From the NCBI GenBank assembly GCA_902462035.1, contig CABQAC010000050.1, positions 1 to 10,040 of the forward strand: a DNA stretch of 10,040 nt, given 5' to 3'. The position numbers and the translations under genes are program-made. Below, piece by piece: positions 1-6,071 of this stretch. The notes beneath the pieces are model-generated. The model ran no database searches, had not been told where the DNA came from, and saw nothing but the letters and a program-made list of their open reading frames with translations. The stretch comes from an uncultured Eubacteriales bacterium. Lineage in GTDB: Bacteria; Bacillota; Clostridia; Oscillospirales; Acutalibacteraceae. Numbering within the stretch: the first letter of the stretch is position 1; each line of letters begins with the position of its first letter.

Positions 1-425
1 ATAGCAAAATGACGGTCATATCCTGGCGCAGGACAAAGGAATTTGACCGAATCCTGACGCATCCAAGGCGCATAGCCATTGATACCATGCGTCATGGCGG
101 AAGAAATTTTATCAAACATCATGTTCAAGCTGGAATTGCCTCCCACAATTACCTGCTCGGGAGCAACCTCCAATAATTCGGCGAAAAGCTGTTTGGCCTC
201 CGGCAGACCATCGGGAACGCCATAATTGCGGCAATCGATACCGGATTCCGAACGGTAATCCTTGAGCGGCAACATGCCCACCGTGAGATCCAACTGATCC
301 GCCCCCGGCTTTCCGCGGGACATATCAAGCTTCAAATTCCTTTTCTGAAACGTTTGGTACTGCGCCTGCAGTTTCTCCAACAGCGCCCGCCGCTGCGCGG
401 GGTCCATCGCTTCATATCCAGCCAT
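1..425 (-). CDS. Aspartate aminotransferase, type Ic (MocR-type fold), N-terminal part
   Basis: A PLP-dependent aminotransferase that would interconvert aspartate and 2-oxoglutarate with oxaloacetate and glutamate in the cytoplasm. Only the first 141 residues are in the window; the family is usually about 420-430 residues, so the PLP-binding lysine lies beyond position 1. Visible family signatures are LDMSRGKPG (residues 33-41), RNYGVPDGLPEAK (66-78), VGGNSSLNMMFD (94-105) and the CPAPGYDRHF stretch near residue 131, which precedes the cofactor pocket in this family. The ATG start at 425 is supported by AGGAGG at 432-437, six bases upstream. It is read from its own promoter (474-502) and is separated from hisF by a terminator, so it is not part of the his operon. 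Family call is from remembered conserved motifs; exact substrate is inferred. Confidence 0.85.
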   Translation of the reverse strand, partial: MAGYEAMDPAQRRALLEKLQAQYQTFQKRNLKLDMSRGKPGADQLDLTVGMLPLKDYRSESGIDCRNYGVPDGLPEAKQLFAELLEVAPEQVIVGGNSSLNMMFDKISSAMTHGINGYAPWMRQDSVKFLCPAPGYDRHFA

Positions 426-473
426 GCGTATCCTCCTCGGCTTCATTGCAGAAATCTGTTTGAAACTAAAGCT

Positions 474-502
474 ATTTTAATTGATCCGAATGATTTTTGC
501 AA
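474..502 (-). promoter_or_regulatory. Sigma-A-type promoter of the aminotransferase gene
   Basis: Read on the minus strand, TTGCAA (497-502) is followed after exactly 17 bases by TAAAAT (474-479). This predicts a start of transcription near 467 and a leader of about 42 nt before the ATG at 425. The -35 box lies inside one arm of the inverted repeat at 494-527, so a protein bound to that repeat would block or contact RNA polymerase. Confidence 0.6.
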
Positions 503-527
503 GTTATATTTTAAAATCTTGCAAAAA
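494..527. repeat. Perfect 10-bp inverted repeat, operator candidate
   Basis: TTTTTGCAAG (494-503) and CTTGCAAAAA (518-527) are exact reverse complements separated by 14 AT-rich bases. Each arm contains the self-palindrome TTGCAA (497-502 and 519-524), with centres 22 bp apart, about two helical turns. The promoter-proximal arm contains the -35 box of the aminotransferase promoter. The spacing fits two dimers on one DNA face better than an RNA terminator, because it lies upstream of the predicted transcript start. The binding protein is unknown. Confidence 0.5.
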
Positions 528-599
528 GTCGCGTTCTATACAGATTCATCCCTGACGGTTTCCAGCCATTGGGCGAAAACGCCGAACCGTAAATTAATC

Positions 600-626
600 A
601 ATCCCCCCGGCTTTGCCGGGGGGATT
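600..626 (-). terminator. Intrinsic terminator after hisF
   Basis: A perfect 12-bp stem (600-611 with 615-626), containing CCCCCCGGC and GCCGGGGGG, closes a three-base loop 13 nt past the hisF stop. On the minus strand it is followed by ATTGATTAATTT, a loose T-rich tail rather than a clean run. It separates the his operon from the aminotransferase gene downstream. Confidence 0.75.
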
Positions 627-638
627 AAATCCATTTCT

Positions 639-1394
639 CTACTGCCTCACTGGAATTCCCATGGAGTTCAGGTACGCCTTGAGTTCTGGAATAGAGACTT
701 CGTTAAAGTGGAATAAAGAAGCGGCCAGCACCGCGTCAGCCTTGCCTTGGGTAAACGCATCGTAAAAATGCCGCTTATTCCCCGCCCCGCCGGAGGCGAT
801 GACCGGGATTCCAACCCGTTCGGAAACCGCCCGGGTCAATTCCAGGTCGTATCCTTCTTTGACGCCGTCGCAGTCCATACTCGTCAAAAGGATTTCCCCG
901 GCACCCCTGCGTTCGGCCTCCATAGCCCATTCCAAGGCGTCCAGCCCCGTATTGATGCGCCCCCCGTTGACATATACGTCCCAGCCGCCTTCCCGGCGTT
1001 TGGCGTCAATAGCGGCTACCACGCACTGGCTGCCGAATTTGGACGCCGCTTCGGAAATGATCTCCGGCCGGTTGACCGCCGCCGAATTGACCGACACCTT
1101 ATCCGCCCCGGCCCGTAGCAGTTCCACAAAATCTTCTACCTTGCGGATTCCTCCGCCCACGGTAAAGGGGATAAAAATCCGTTTTGCCACCTCGCTGACA
1201 ATGTCCAGCATGATGTTCCGCGCCTCGTGGGAGGCCGTGATATCCAGAAGCACCAGTTCGTCCGCGCCCTGGGCATCGTACGCGGCTGCGGCTTCCACCG
1301 GGTCCCCGGCATCGCGCAGCTGAACAAAGCTGGTTCCCTTTACAACCCTGCCGTCCTTCACGTCCAAACAGGGGATAATACGTTTGGCGTACAT
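639..1394 (-). CDS. hisF: Imidazole glycerol phosphate synthase, cyclase subunit HisF
   Basis: HisF uses ammonia channelled from HisH to convert PRFAR into imidazole glycerol phosphate and AICAR, in the fifth stage of histidine synthesis; it works as a cytoplasmic heterodimer with HisH. The 251-residue length and the (beta/alpha)8 barrel motifs match the family throughout. Both catalytic aspartates are present at the standard positions, Asp11 in RIIPCLDVKDGRVVKG and Asp130 in CVVAAIDAKRR. Phosphate-binding glycines appear in FTVGGGIR (77-84) and in VIASGGAG. The start at 1394 is preceded by AAAGGA at a rather long spacing of 12 bases. The gene is directly downstream of hisH, and the two share an operon from the promoter at 2096-2124. 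The hisH frame reads through into it (see hisH), but hisF itself appears intact. Confidence 0.97.
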   Translation of the reverse strand: MYAKRIIPCLDVKDGRVVKGTSFVQLRDAGDPVEAAAAYDAQGADELVLLDITASHEARNIMLDIVSEVAKRIFIPFTVGGGIRKVEDFVELLRAGADKVSVNSAAVNRPEIISEAASKFGSQCVVAAIDAKRREGGWDVYVNGGRINTGLDALEWAMEAERRGAGEILLTSMDCDGVKEGYDLELTRAVSERVGIPVIASGGAGNKRHFYDAFTQGKADAVLAASLFHFNEVSIPELKAYLNSMGIPVRQ

Positions 1395-2049
1395 GTTTAT
1401 TGCTCATCCTTTCGCAACAAGATGATTCCCCTTCCCATTTGGGCGGAAGCTCCAAAAAATTGCGCAGCATCTGTAACCCCACCGCCCCGCTTTTTTCCGG
1501 ATGAAACTGCGTGGCGTGTATATTGCGGTACTGTACTGCCGCGTCAATGGAGACGCCGTAACGGGTTTTGGCGGACACAATACCCTGGTCAGAAGCATCC
1601 AAATAATACGAATGTACAAAATAAGCGTAGGGGTTCTCCGCCAGCCCGCGGAACAGTCCGTCACGTTGCAGCAGCTGCAGGGAGTTCCAGCCGATATGCG
1701 GAATTTTTATATCCTCCCCAGCTGGAATCCGTTTGATTCTGCCGCGGAATATGCCGAGCCCCTCTTCCCCTGGGCTTTCCTCGCTGCCCTCGAACAGCAT
1801 TTGAAGTCCTAAACAAACACCCAGAAAAGGCCTGCCCGAGCCGATAAAATCCAGTATGGGCTGAATGAGCCCGGACCGGCGAAGGGAGGTCATCGAATCC
1901 CCAAAAGCGCCCACGCCCGGCAGAACCGCCCGGTCTGCGCGGCCCAAAGTCTGCGCATCAGTCGTAATTTCTACATCGCCGCCAATAAACCGCAGCGCCT
2001 TTTCCACACTGCGCAGATTACCGGCGCCGTAATCGATCACCGCTATCAT
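1099..2049 (-). CDS. hisH: Imidazole glycerol phosphate synthase, glutaminase subunit HisH, with abnormal read-through 3' end
   Basis: HisH is the class I glutamine amidotransferase subunit that hydrolyses glutamine and feeds ammonia to HisF. The triad is complete: Cys79 in FLGVCLGLQMLFEGSEE, and His183 and Glu185 in QFHPEKS. PGVGAFGDSM (44-53) and the N-terminal VIDYGAGNLRSVEKAL are also typical. The start at 2049 has AAGGAG seven bases upstream. The recognisable protein ends at about residue 201 (LRNFLEL, near position 1447), the usual HisH length. No stop follows in this frame: it continues for 115 more codons, the last 98 or so overlapping hisF out of frame, with no sensible protein character (Cys/Gly/Arg-rich). 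Both other frames stop just before hisF (TGA at 1404-1406, TAA at 1397-1399). A single indel in the stretch 1400-1446, for example in the GGGG run, would give a normal 213-217-residue HisH. The last part of the stated extent is therefore probably not real coding sequence. Confidence 0.85.
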   Translation of the reverse strand: MIAVIDYGAGNLRSVEKALRFIGGDVEITTDAQTLGRADRAVLPGVGAFGDSMTSLRRSGLIQPILDFIGSGRPFLGVCLGLQMLFEGSEESPGEEGLGIFRGRIKRIPAGEDIKIPHIGWNSLQLLQRDGLFRGLAENPYAYFVHSYYLDASDQGIVSAKTRYGVSIDAAVQYRNIHATQFHPEKSGAVGLQMLRNFLELPPKWEGESSCCERMSNKHVRQTYYPLFGREGRQGCKGNQLCSAARCRGPGGSRSRVRCPGRGRTGASGYHGLPRGAEHHAGHCQRGGKTDFYPLYRGRRNPQGRRFCGTATGRGG

Positions 2050-2095
2050 TTGACCACTCCTTACTGCCGCGCAGGCTGCCCGGCCCTAGAAAATT

Positions 2096-2124
2096 ATTAT
2101 AGCATGGCGGCGCCTTCCTGGCAA
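2096..2124 (-). promoter_or_regulatory. Promoter of the hisH-hisF operon
   Basis: On the minus strand TTGCCA (2119-2124), a 17-base spacer and a perfect TATAAT (2096-2101) preceded by TG one base upstream (extended -10). The predicted start near 2089 gives a 40-nt leader, too short for a T-box or a peptide attenuator. The leader contains a near-palindrome, GCCGGGCAGCCTGCGCGGC, that could be an operator. The promoter begins only about 11 bp past the mntP terminator. Confidence 0.75.
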
Positions 2125-2134
2125 TTACACGGTA

Positions 2135-2164
2135 CAAAAAAGCGCCCGCATAAACGGGCGCTTT
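2135..2164 (-). terminator. Intrinsic terminator of the MATE-mntP operon
   Basis: A 10-bp perfect stem (AAAGCGCCCG 2139-2148 with CGGGCGCTTT 2155-2164) with a six-base loop, followed on the minus strand by a run of six T. It starts six bases after the mntP stop. This is the cleanest rho-independent terminator in the window. Confidence 0.9.
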
Positions 2165-2169
2165 AACCA

Positions 2170-2760
2170 TTAACTGAAAAATATATGGTCCACAAGGATT
2201 TTGATTCCGATCAAAATCAGCACCACACCGCCCAGAATTTCCGCCTTATTGCTCAATACCGCGCCGAATTTTTTGCCGATGAATACGCCGGACAAACTGA
2301 TGACAAAGGTGATCAGGCCAATGGTCAAAACACTGATTACCATCAGCACCGGTGTGGACGCGCCGACAGCGGAAGGCAGAATCAATCCGGTCGCTAATGC
2401 GTCGATGCTGGTAGCGACCGCAAGGGCCAGCAGCGTTTTGTTGGTTAAAAACTCGCAGGGCATTTCCTCCGGCGATTCGTTTTTTTTGCTCCGCACCGCT
2501 TCAAACACCATATGTCCGCCGATAAATCCAAGCAGGATAAACGCGACCCAATGGTCCACATCGGAAATCACCTGGGCAAACGCTGTGCCGGCCAGCCAGC
2601 CGATGGTGGGCATCAATGCCTGAAAGAAGCCAAACGCACAAGCAATCTTCACGGTTTGGGAGCGCTTACAGTTTCGGTAGGCCGTACCGTTTGTGATCGA
2701 CACGGCAAAGGCATCCATGGCAAGACCGATTGAAATGCCAATCAAAGAAAGATAATCCAC
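2170..2760 (-). CDS. mntP: Manganese efflux pump MntP
   Basis: MntP exports Mn2+ across the cytoplasmic membrane and protects against manganese overload. The 196-residue length and six hydrophobic segments fit the family. The two conserved pore aspartates are present in the repeated motif: Asp16 in GLAMDAFAVSI and Asp120 in TSIDALATG. A conserved glycine-rich GGHMVFEA follows the third segment. A short hydrophilic loop with Lys/Glu/Ser (about 90-104) separates the two halves. Translation starts at a GTG at 2760, with GAGGAGG eight bases upstream inside the end of the MATE gene; the gap to that gene is 3 nt, so the two are co-transcribed and probably translationally coupled. No yybP-ykoY-type manganese riboswitch can sit directly before it, as there is no space; any control must act at the start of the operon. 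Confidence 0.93.
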   Translation of the reverse strand: MDYLSLIGISIGLAMDAFAVSITNGTAYRNCKRSQTVKIACAFGFFQALMPTIGWLAGTAFAQVISDVDHWVAFILLGFIGGHMVFEAVRSKKNESPEEMPCEFLTNKTLLALAVATSIDALATGLILPSAVGASTPVLMVISVLTIGLITFVISLSGVFIGKKFGAVLSNKAEILGGVVLILIGIKILVDHIFFS

Positions 2761-2763
2761 GGG

Positions 2764-4164
2764 TCAACCCTCCTCTTGCTGCTGAGGGGACGGCACATCC
2801 CCGGTTTTTGCAAAAATCTTTTTGGAATAGACGAGAAAGACTGTTGTCGTCGTGGTTGCCGCCACAATATCCGCAATGGGTTCCGATAGGAAAACGCCGG
2901 TGGTGCCAAGTCCTGCGACGCGCGGTAAAATCAGCATCAGAGGTATCAGCAGGAAAATTTTCCGCAGCAGCGCCAGCATGATGGAAACCTTTGCCTGCCC
3001 CAGCGCCACAAAAGAGTTTTGAAACGCGATTTGCAGGCCGAACACAATGGTTCCAAAAAAGAAAATTTTCATCGAAGACGCTGCCAAAGCGATCAATTCC
3101 GCGTCGTCCGAAAATACCAAGCAGGGCAGCCGTGGGAAGAACATGCACATCGTCCAGATGGCAAACGCGTACACACAGCAGCAGACGACTTCGATACGGA
3201 TGGTTTTTTTAACGCGCGCATAATTCTTTGCGCCGTAGTTATACCCAATAATGGGCTGGGCGCCCTGGGTCATGCCGGTCAATGGCATCAGTCCCATCTG
3301 CATCACGCTGTTGAGAATAACCATCGCACCCACGTACAAATCGCTGCCGTAATTTTTCAGGCTGACATTAAAGCAGATTTGGATTAGGCTTTCGGTGGAC
3401 TGCATGATAAAAGGCGACAGCCCCAGCGCCAGCACCCGCAAAGTGAACGGCGCAAACAACTTTATATCCGGTTTTCGAATGCGGATAACCGTCTTTTTCC
3501 CCGTTAAAAACAACAGGACCCAAACCGCGGAAATAAACTGCGAAATAATCGTGGCAAGCGCGGCGCCCTGAACCCCCATGTGAAAGCCGAAAATAAAGAT
3601 GGGGTCCAATATAATATTCGAGACCGCGCCCACCAGCACGGTAATCATCCCGGTTGTCGCAAAGCCCTGGGCCGTGATAAAAGCATTGAGTCCCAGCGAA
3701 TACTGCACCGCGATGGTACCGAGCAGATAGATGGTCAGATAAGCGTTGGCGTAGGGAAAAGTGGCGTCACTGGCGCCAAATATGTAAAGCAGCTGCCCTT
3801 TACACAGAAGAAGAACCACCGTCAGCGTCAGGGCGATGACCGTCAGCAGCGTGGCGCAGTTGCCCAGGATTTGTTCGGCCTTCCGGCGGTCTTTTTTTCC
3901 CAGGTTGATAGAAGCCAGCGGCGCGCCGCCCATTCCGATCAACGAGGCGAAGGCGGAGACAATCATAATGATGGGAAAGGTGATGCCAAGCCCGGTCAGG
4001 GCGATTTTCCCCACCCCAGGGATACGGCCGATGTACATTCGGTCTACAATATTATATAATGCGTTTATGACCTGGGCGGTAATGGCGGGAAGCGATAACT
4101 TAACCAATAGCCTGCCGATGTTTTCGGTCCCCAGCCGGTTGTCGCTGCGGGTATTCAGATCCAT
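2764..4164 (-). CDS. MATE family efflux transporter, MepA-like
   Basis: A cation-coupled multidrug exporter of the cytoplasmic membrane. The 466 residues include about 12 hydrophobic segments, as expected for MATE proteins. Diagnostic features are the first helix with LPAITAQVINALYNIVDRMYIG, the cytoplasmic loop SINLGKKDRRKAEQIL after helix 2, and the repeat in the second half, PLTGMTQGAQPIIGYNYGAKNY, with AQPIIGYNYGA typical of the MepA branch. The protein ends in a Gln/Glu-rich tail. The ATG at 4164 has AAAGG about 11 bases upstream. It is the first gene of an operon with mntP. The gene at 4236 starts divergently, leaving only 71 bp for both promoters; I see no convincing -35/-10 pair there. 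No MarR-type regulator is adjacent. Substrate cannot be read from sequence. Confidence 0.92.
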   Translation of the reverse strand: MDLNTRSDNRLGTENIGRLLVKLSLPAITAQVINALYNIVDRMYIGRIPGVGKIALTGLGITFPIIMIVSAFASLIGMGGAPLASINLGKKDRRKAEQILGNCATLLTVIALTLTVVLLLCKGQLLYIFGASDATFPYANAYLTIYLLGTIAVQYSLGLNAFITAQGFATTGMITVLVGAVSNIILDPIFIFGFHMGVQGAALATIISQFISAVWVLLFLTGKKTVIRIRKPDIKLFAPFTLRVLALGLSPFIMQSTESLIQICFNVSLKNYGSDLYVGAMVILNSVMQMGLMPLTGMTQGAQPIIGYNYGAKNYARVKKTIRIEVVCCCVYAFAIWTMCMFFPRLPCLVFSDDAELIALAASSMKIFFFGTIVFGLQIAFQNSFVALGQAKVSIMLALLRKIFLLIPLMLILPRVAGLGTTGVFLSEPIADIVAATTTTTVFLVYSKKIFAKTGDVPSPQQQEEG

Positions 4165-4235
4165 GCAAGTTCATGCCTTTCTGCCTAATATTTTCAGCGG
4201 TGGCTCCCTGCCGCAAAGAATGGAAGGAACGCCAG

Positions 4236-4994
4236 ATGATTGACCAGGAATTATTTGAACAAGCCCTGCGCAAGGTGCTGGCCCAGCCCAAAGGGACGGG
4301 CGGTATCGGCACCCTAGGCGAAAAAAGCCTGCACGCCGTACTGAAGGCATATTACGAGCCTTATACGGATAACCACGAGATTCTTCTCGGCAATTATGTG
4401 GCGGATATTGTAGGCGAAAATGGGGTTATCGAAATCCAATCGCGCCAGTTTGAGAAGCTCCGCGGCAAGCTGCATGCTTTTTTGCCCTTATGCCCTGTCA
4501 CCGTGGTTTACCCCATATCGGCAATCAAGTGGCTGACCTCTGTGGACCCGGTCACTGGGGAACGGATTTCCCGGCGCAGATCCCCTAAGCAGGGCAGCCT
4601 ATGGCTCCTTTTTCAAGAATTGTACCAGATCAAACCATTCCTCCCCCACCCGGGTTTGACCATTCGCGCCGTTTTGCTGGAAACCGAAGAAACCCGTCTT
4701 CCTGCGCGGAAACCCAGCCGGGGCAAAACGCGGAAATTGGATTTGGTTCCCCTGCGCCTTATCGAGGAATACGATTTGCGGGAGCCGCCGGATTACGCGA
4801 AGCTACTCCCTGCGCTTCCCGAACCCTTTACCTCCCGGGAGTTGGCCGCCGCAGAGAAGATTTCCCTTTCCCTGGCGCAAACCAGTTTAAATGTGATGTA
4901 TACGCTGGGCTGCGTGGAACGATGCGGGAAAGATGGAAACCGTTACTTATACCGGCGCGGTGCGCCTATTCGGCAAAAAGAACCAACCACATAA
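4236..4994 (+). CDS. Uncharacterised protein: PD-(D/E)XK-like N-terminal domain plus C-terminal winged helix
   Basis: I do not recognise a characterised family. The 252-residue protein starts GGIGTLGEKSLHAVLKAYY (22-40), followed by ILLGNYVADIVGENGVIEIQ (49-68). The order Glu29, Asp57, Glu66-x-Gln68 resembles the active-site layout of PD-(D/E)XK nucleases, with Gln in place of the usual Lys. A following helix (FEKLRGKLHAFLPLCPVTVVYP) fits the same fold. The centre is basic (RISRRRSPKQG, then KPSRGKTRK). Residues 197-241 (PFTSRELAAAEKISLSLAQ, then a short turn and RYLYRR) look like a winged helix for DNA binding. I recall similar unnamed proteins in Clostridia. The ATG at 4236 is chosen over an earlier one at 4173 because GGAAGGA lies eight bases before it and the upstream 21 codons lack domain character. 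It is the only plus-strand gene in the first 9 kb, divergent from the MATE operon. Confidence 0.8.
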   Translation: MIDQELFEQALRKVLAQPKGTGGIGTLGEKSLHAVLKAYYEPYTDNHEILLGNYVADIVGENGVIEIQSRQFEKLRGKLHAFLPLCPVTVVYPISAIKWLTSVDPVTGERISRRRSPKQGSLWLLFQELYQIKPFLPHPGLTIRAVLLETEETRLPARKPSRGKTRKLDLVPLRLIEEYDLREPPDYAKLLPALPEPFTSRELAAAEKISLSLAQTSLNVMYTLGCVERCGKDGNRYLYRRGAPIRQKEPTT

Positions 4995-5024
4995 AGAAAA
5001 CGCCCTCCGTACAGGCGGAGCGCG
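4993..5024 (-). terminator. Hairpin with T tract, likely terminator of the methyltransferase transcript
   Basis: CGC-C-CTCCG (5001-5009) pairs with CGGAG-C-GCG (5016-5024) around a six-base loop, one C-C mismatch. On the minus strand it is followed by TTTTCTTT (5000-4993). It sits immediately after the stop of the plus-strand gene but has no T run on the plus side, so it fits leftward termination better, about 155 nt past the methyltransferase stop. Confidence 0.5.
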
Positions 5025-5044
5025 CGCCAAACACGGCAACAGAG

Positions 5045-5091
5045 CCGCGAAAGATAACTGATATTTCTATTATTTTACCAGTTATCCGCGG
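5045..5091. repeat. Imperfect inverted repeat between convergent genes
   Basis: CCGCG (5045-5049) and GATAACTG (5053-5060) pair with CAGTTATC (5079-5086) and CGCGG (5087-5091), with a three-base bulge on the left and an 18-base AT-rich loop. It lies in the 186-nt gap between two convergent genes. No T run follows on either strand, so its role is unclear. Confidence 0.35.
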
Positions 5092-5180
5092 TGATGTCAA
5101 TGAAAAAGCCCTTTGCCGAAAGGAATCTGACAAGAGGCAGGATTATAAAGTAAAGCCGAAAATATGAAGGAATCAAAGTA

Positions 5181-5900
5181 CTATGCTTTCTTATCCGCTC
5201 TGATAAAACATGCTCCTTGAATGCAGCGTATCAGCTGTACCGGATGGAATCCTGCGGCGGTCATCAGCGACATTTCTCGCTCCGCTGTCAGAGGCGTATC
5301 AAAATGAACAAACACATCGTCCGGGATGCCGTCCCTTTTGCGCTTGCGGTCCGCCGTTTGCATCAAAAGACGTTCTTCCCCCTCGCAACAAGCCAGATAA
5401 TCCGCTTCCAGATAAACGCCGCCGGGTTTTAACGCACGATAAATTTTCTGAAATAAGCCTTGCTTTTTTTCCGGCTTGAAATGGTGCAGTGTTTCAAAGG
5501 ATAAAACCACATCATACTCCGATAATCCAAGGTCATAGGTAAAATAATCCGCGCAGAAGGTTTGGACCGATGGGTGTTTTTGATAAAGTTTTTCAAGCAT
5601 GGCTTCTGAAAGATCGATGCCCGTTATGGAAATCCCTGGCCGGGCAGCCATTATTTCGTCTATTTCCAGCCCTGTTCCGCAGCCCAAATCCAGCACTGTT
5701 TTCGCGTCCTCCGGCAGGATGGATGCCATATAACGGTAAGCGTCACGCCAGAGCGCCATATGCGCTTCGTAAGAATCGATGCGCGCGGTAAAAAAATCCG
5801 TCATGTGTTCCAGTGGTTCCGATTCGGTTTCACCCAGCCACTGTGTTAACTCTTGCATATAATGATCGATATTTTCTCGTATGACGATAGGCTGTTCCAT
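5181..5900 (-). CDS. Class I SAM-dependent methyltransferase
   Basis: A 239-residue soluble methyltransferase of the seven-beta-strand Rossmann type. Motif I is TVLDLGCGTGLEI (68-80), binding S-adenosylmethionine. The acidic residue after strand 2 is Asp96 in ITGIDLSEAMLEKL, which holds the ribose. CADYF (116-120) and YDVVLSFETLHHF (129-141) are the later motifs, and LKPGGVYLEADYL (157-169) is the usual post-motif strand. The acceptor is unknown: the LHHF pattern is seen in small-molecule methyltransferases such as UbiE/trans-aconitate types. The start at 5900 (MEQPIV) is preferred to the ATG at 5921, because GGAGG lies nine bases before it and the longer start has no ribosome binding site. 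It sits alone between two terminators, downstream of a MATE pump. Confidence 0.85.
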   Translation of the reverse strand: MEQPIVIRENIDHYMQELTQWLGETESEPLEHMTDFFTARIDSYEAHMALWRDAYRYMASILPEDAKTVLDLGCGTGLEIDEIMAARPGISITGIDLSEAMLEKLYQKHPSVQTFCADYFTYDLGLSEYDVVLSFETLHHFKPEKKQGLFQKIYRALKPGGVYLEADYLACCEGEERLLMQTADRKRKRDGIPDDVFVHFDTPLTAEREMSLMTAAGFHPVQLIRCIQGACFIRADKKA

Positions 5901-5979
5901 TGCGGCATTCCTCCGATGCATTGTTACAAAGTCCGGCTTATTCCATAAACCCGCGGTCTTTCAGAAGCGAAAACCCTGG

Positions 5980-6012
5980 AAAAGGCCGCGCGAACCCCAA
6001 AATCATGCGCGG
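5980..6012 (-). terminator. Probable terminator of the second MATE gene
   Basis: CCGCGC (5986-5991) and GCGCGG (6007-6012) form a GC-rich 6-bp stem, extendable by a G-T pair at each end, with a 15-base loop. On the minus strand CC and then TTTT (5983-5980) follow. It lies about 60 nt past the MATE stop. The T tract is short, so this is moderate evidence. Confidence 0.4.
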
Positions 6013-6071
6013 TGTACCTGATAGATGCTATGAGTGTTAATGAAAAATAATGCGAACAAATTACAGTCGGA

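Noticed and set aside
1099..1446. A HisH-HisF fusion made by ribosomal frameshifting, as in eukaryotic HIS7
   Set aside because: The hisF frame has a TGA at 1404-1406 and the third frame a TAA at 1397-1399, both before the hisF start. No slippery sequence with a following structure was seen, and hisF has its own start.
747..1812. Several long plus-strand open frames opposite hisF and hisH
   Set aside because: They are mirror images of the GC-rich coding strand, lack ribosome binding sites and show no domain pattern.
2040..2095. T-box or attenuator leader before hisH
   Set aside because: The promoter at 2096-2124 leaves only about 40 nt of leader, too short for a T-box or a leader peptide with terminator.
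2761..2764. Manganese (yybP-ykoY) riboswitch in front of mntP
   Set aside because: Only 3 nt separate mntP from the MATE gene, and the 71-bp gap before the MATE gene shows no such fold.
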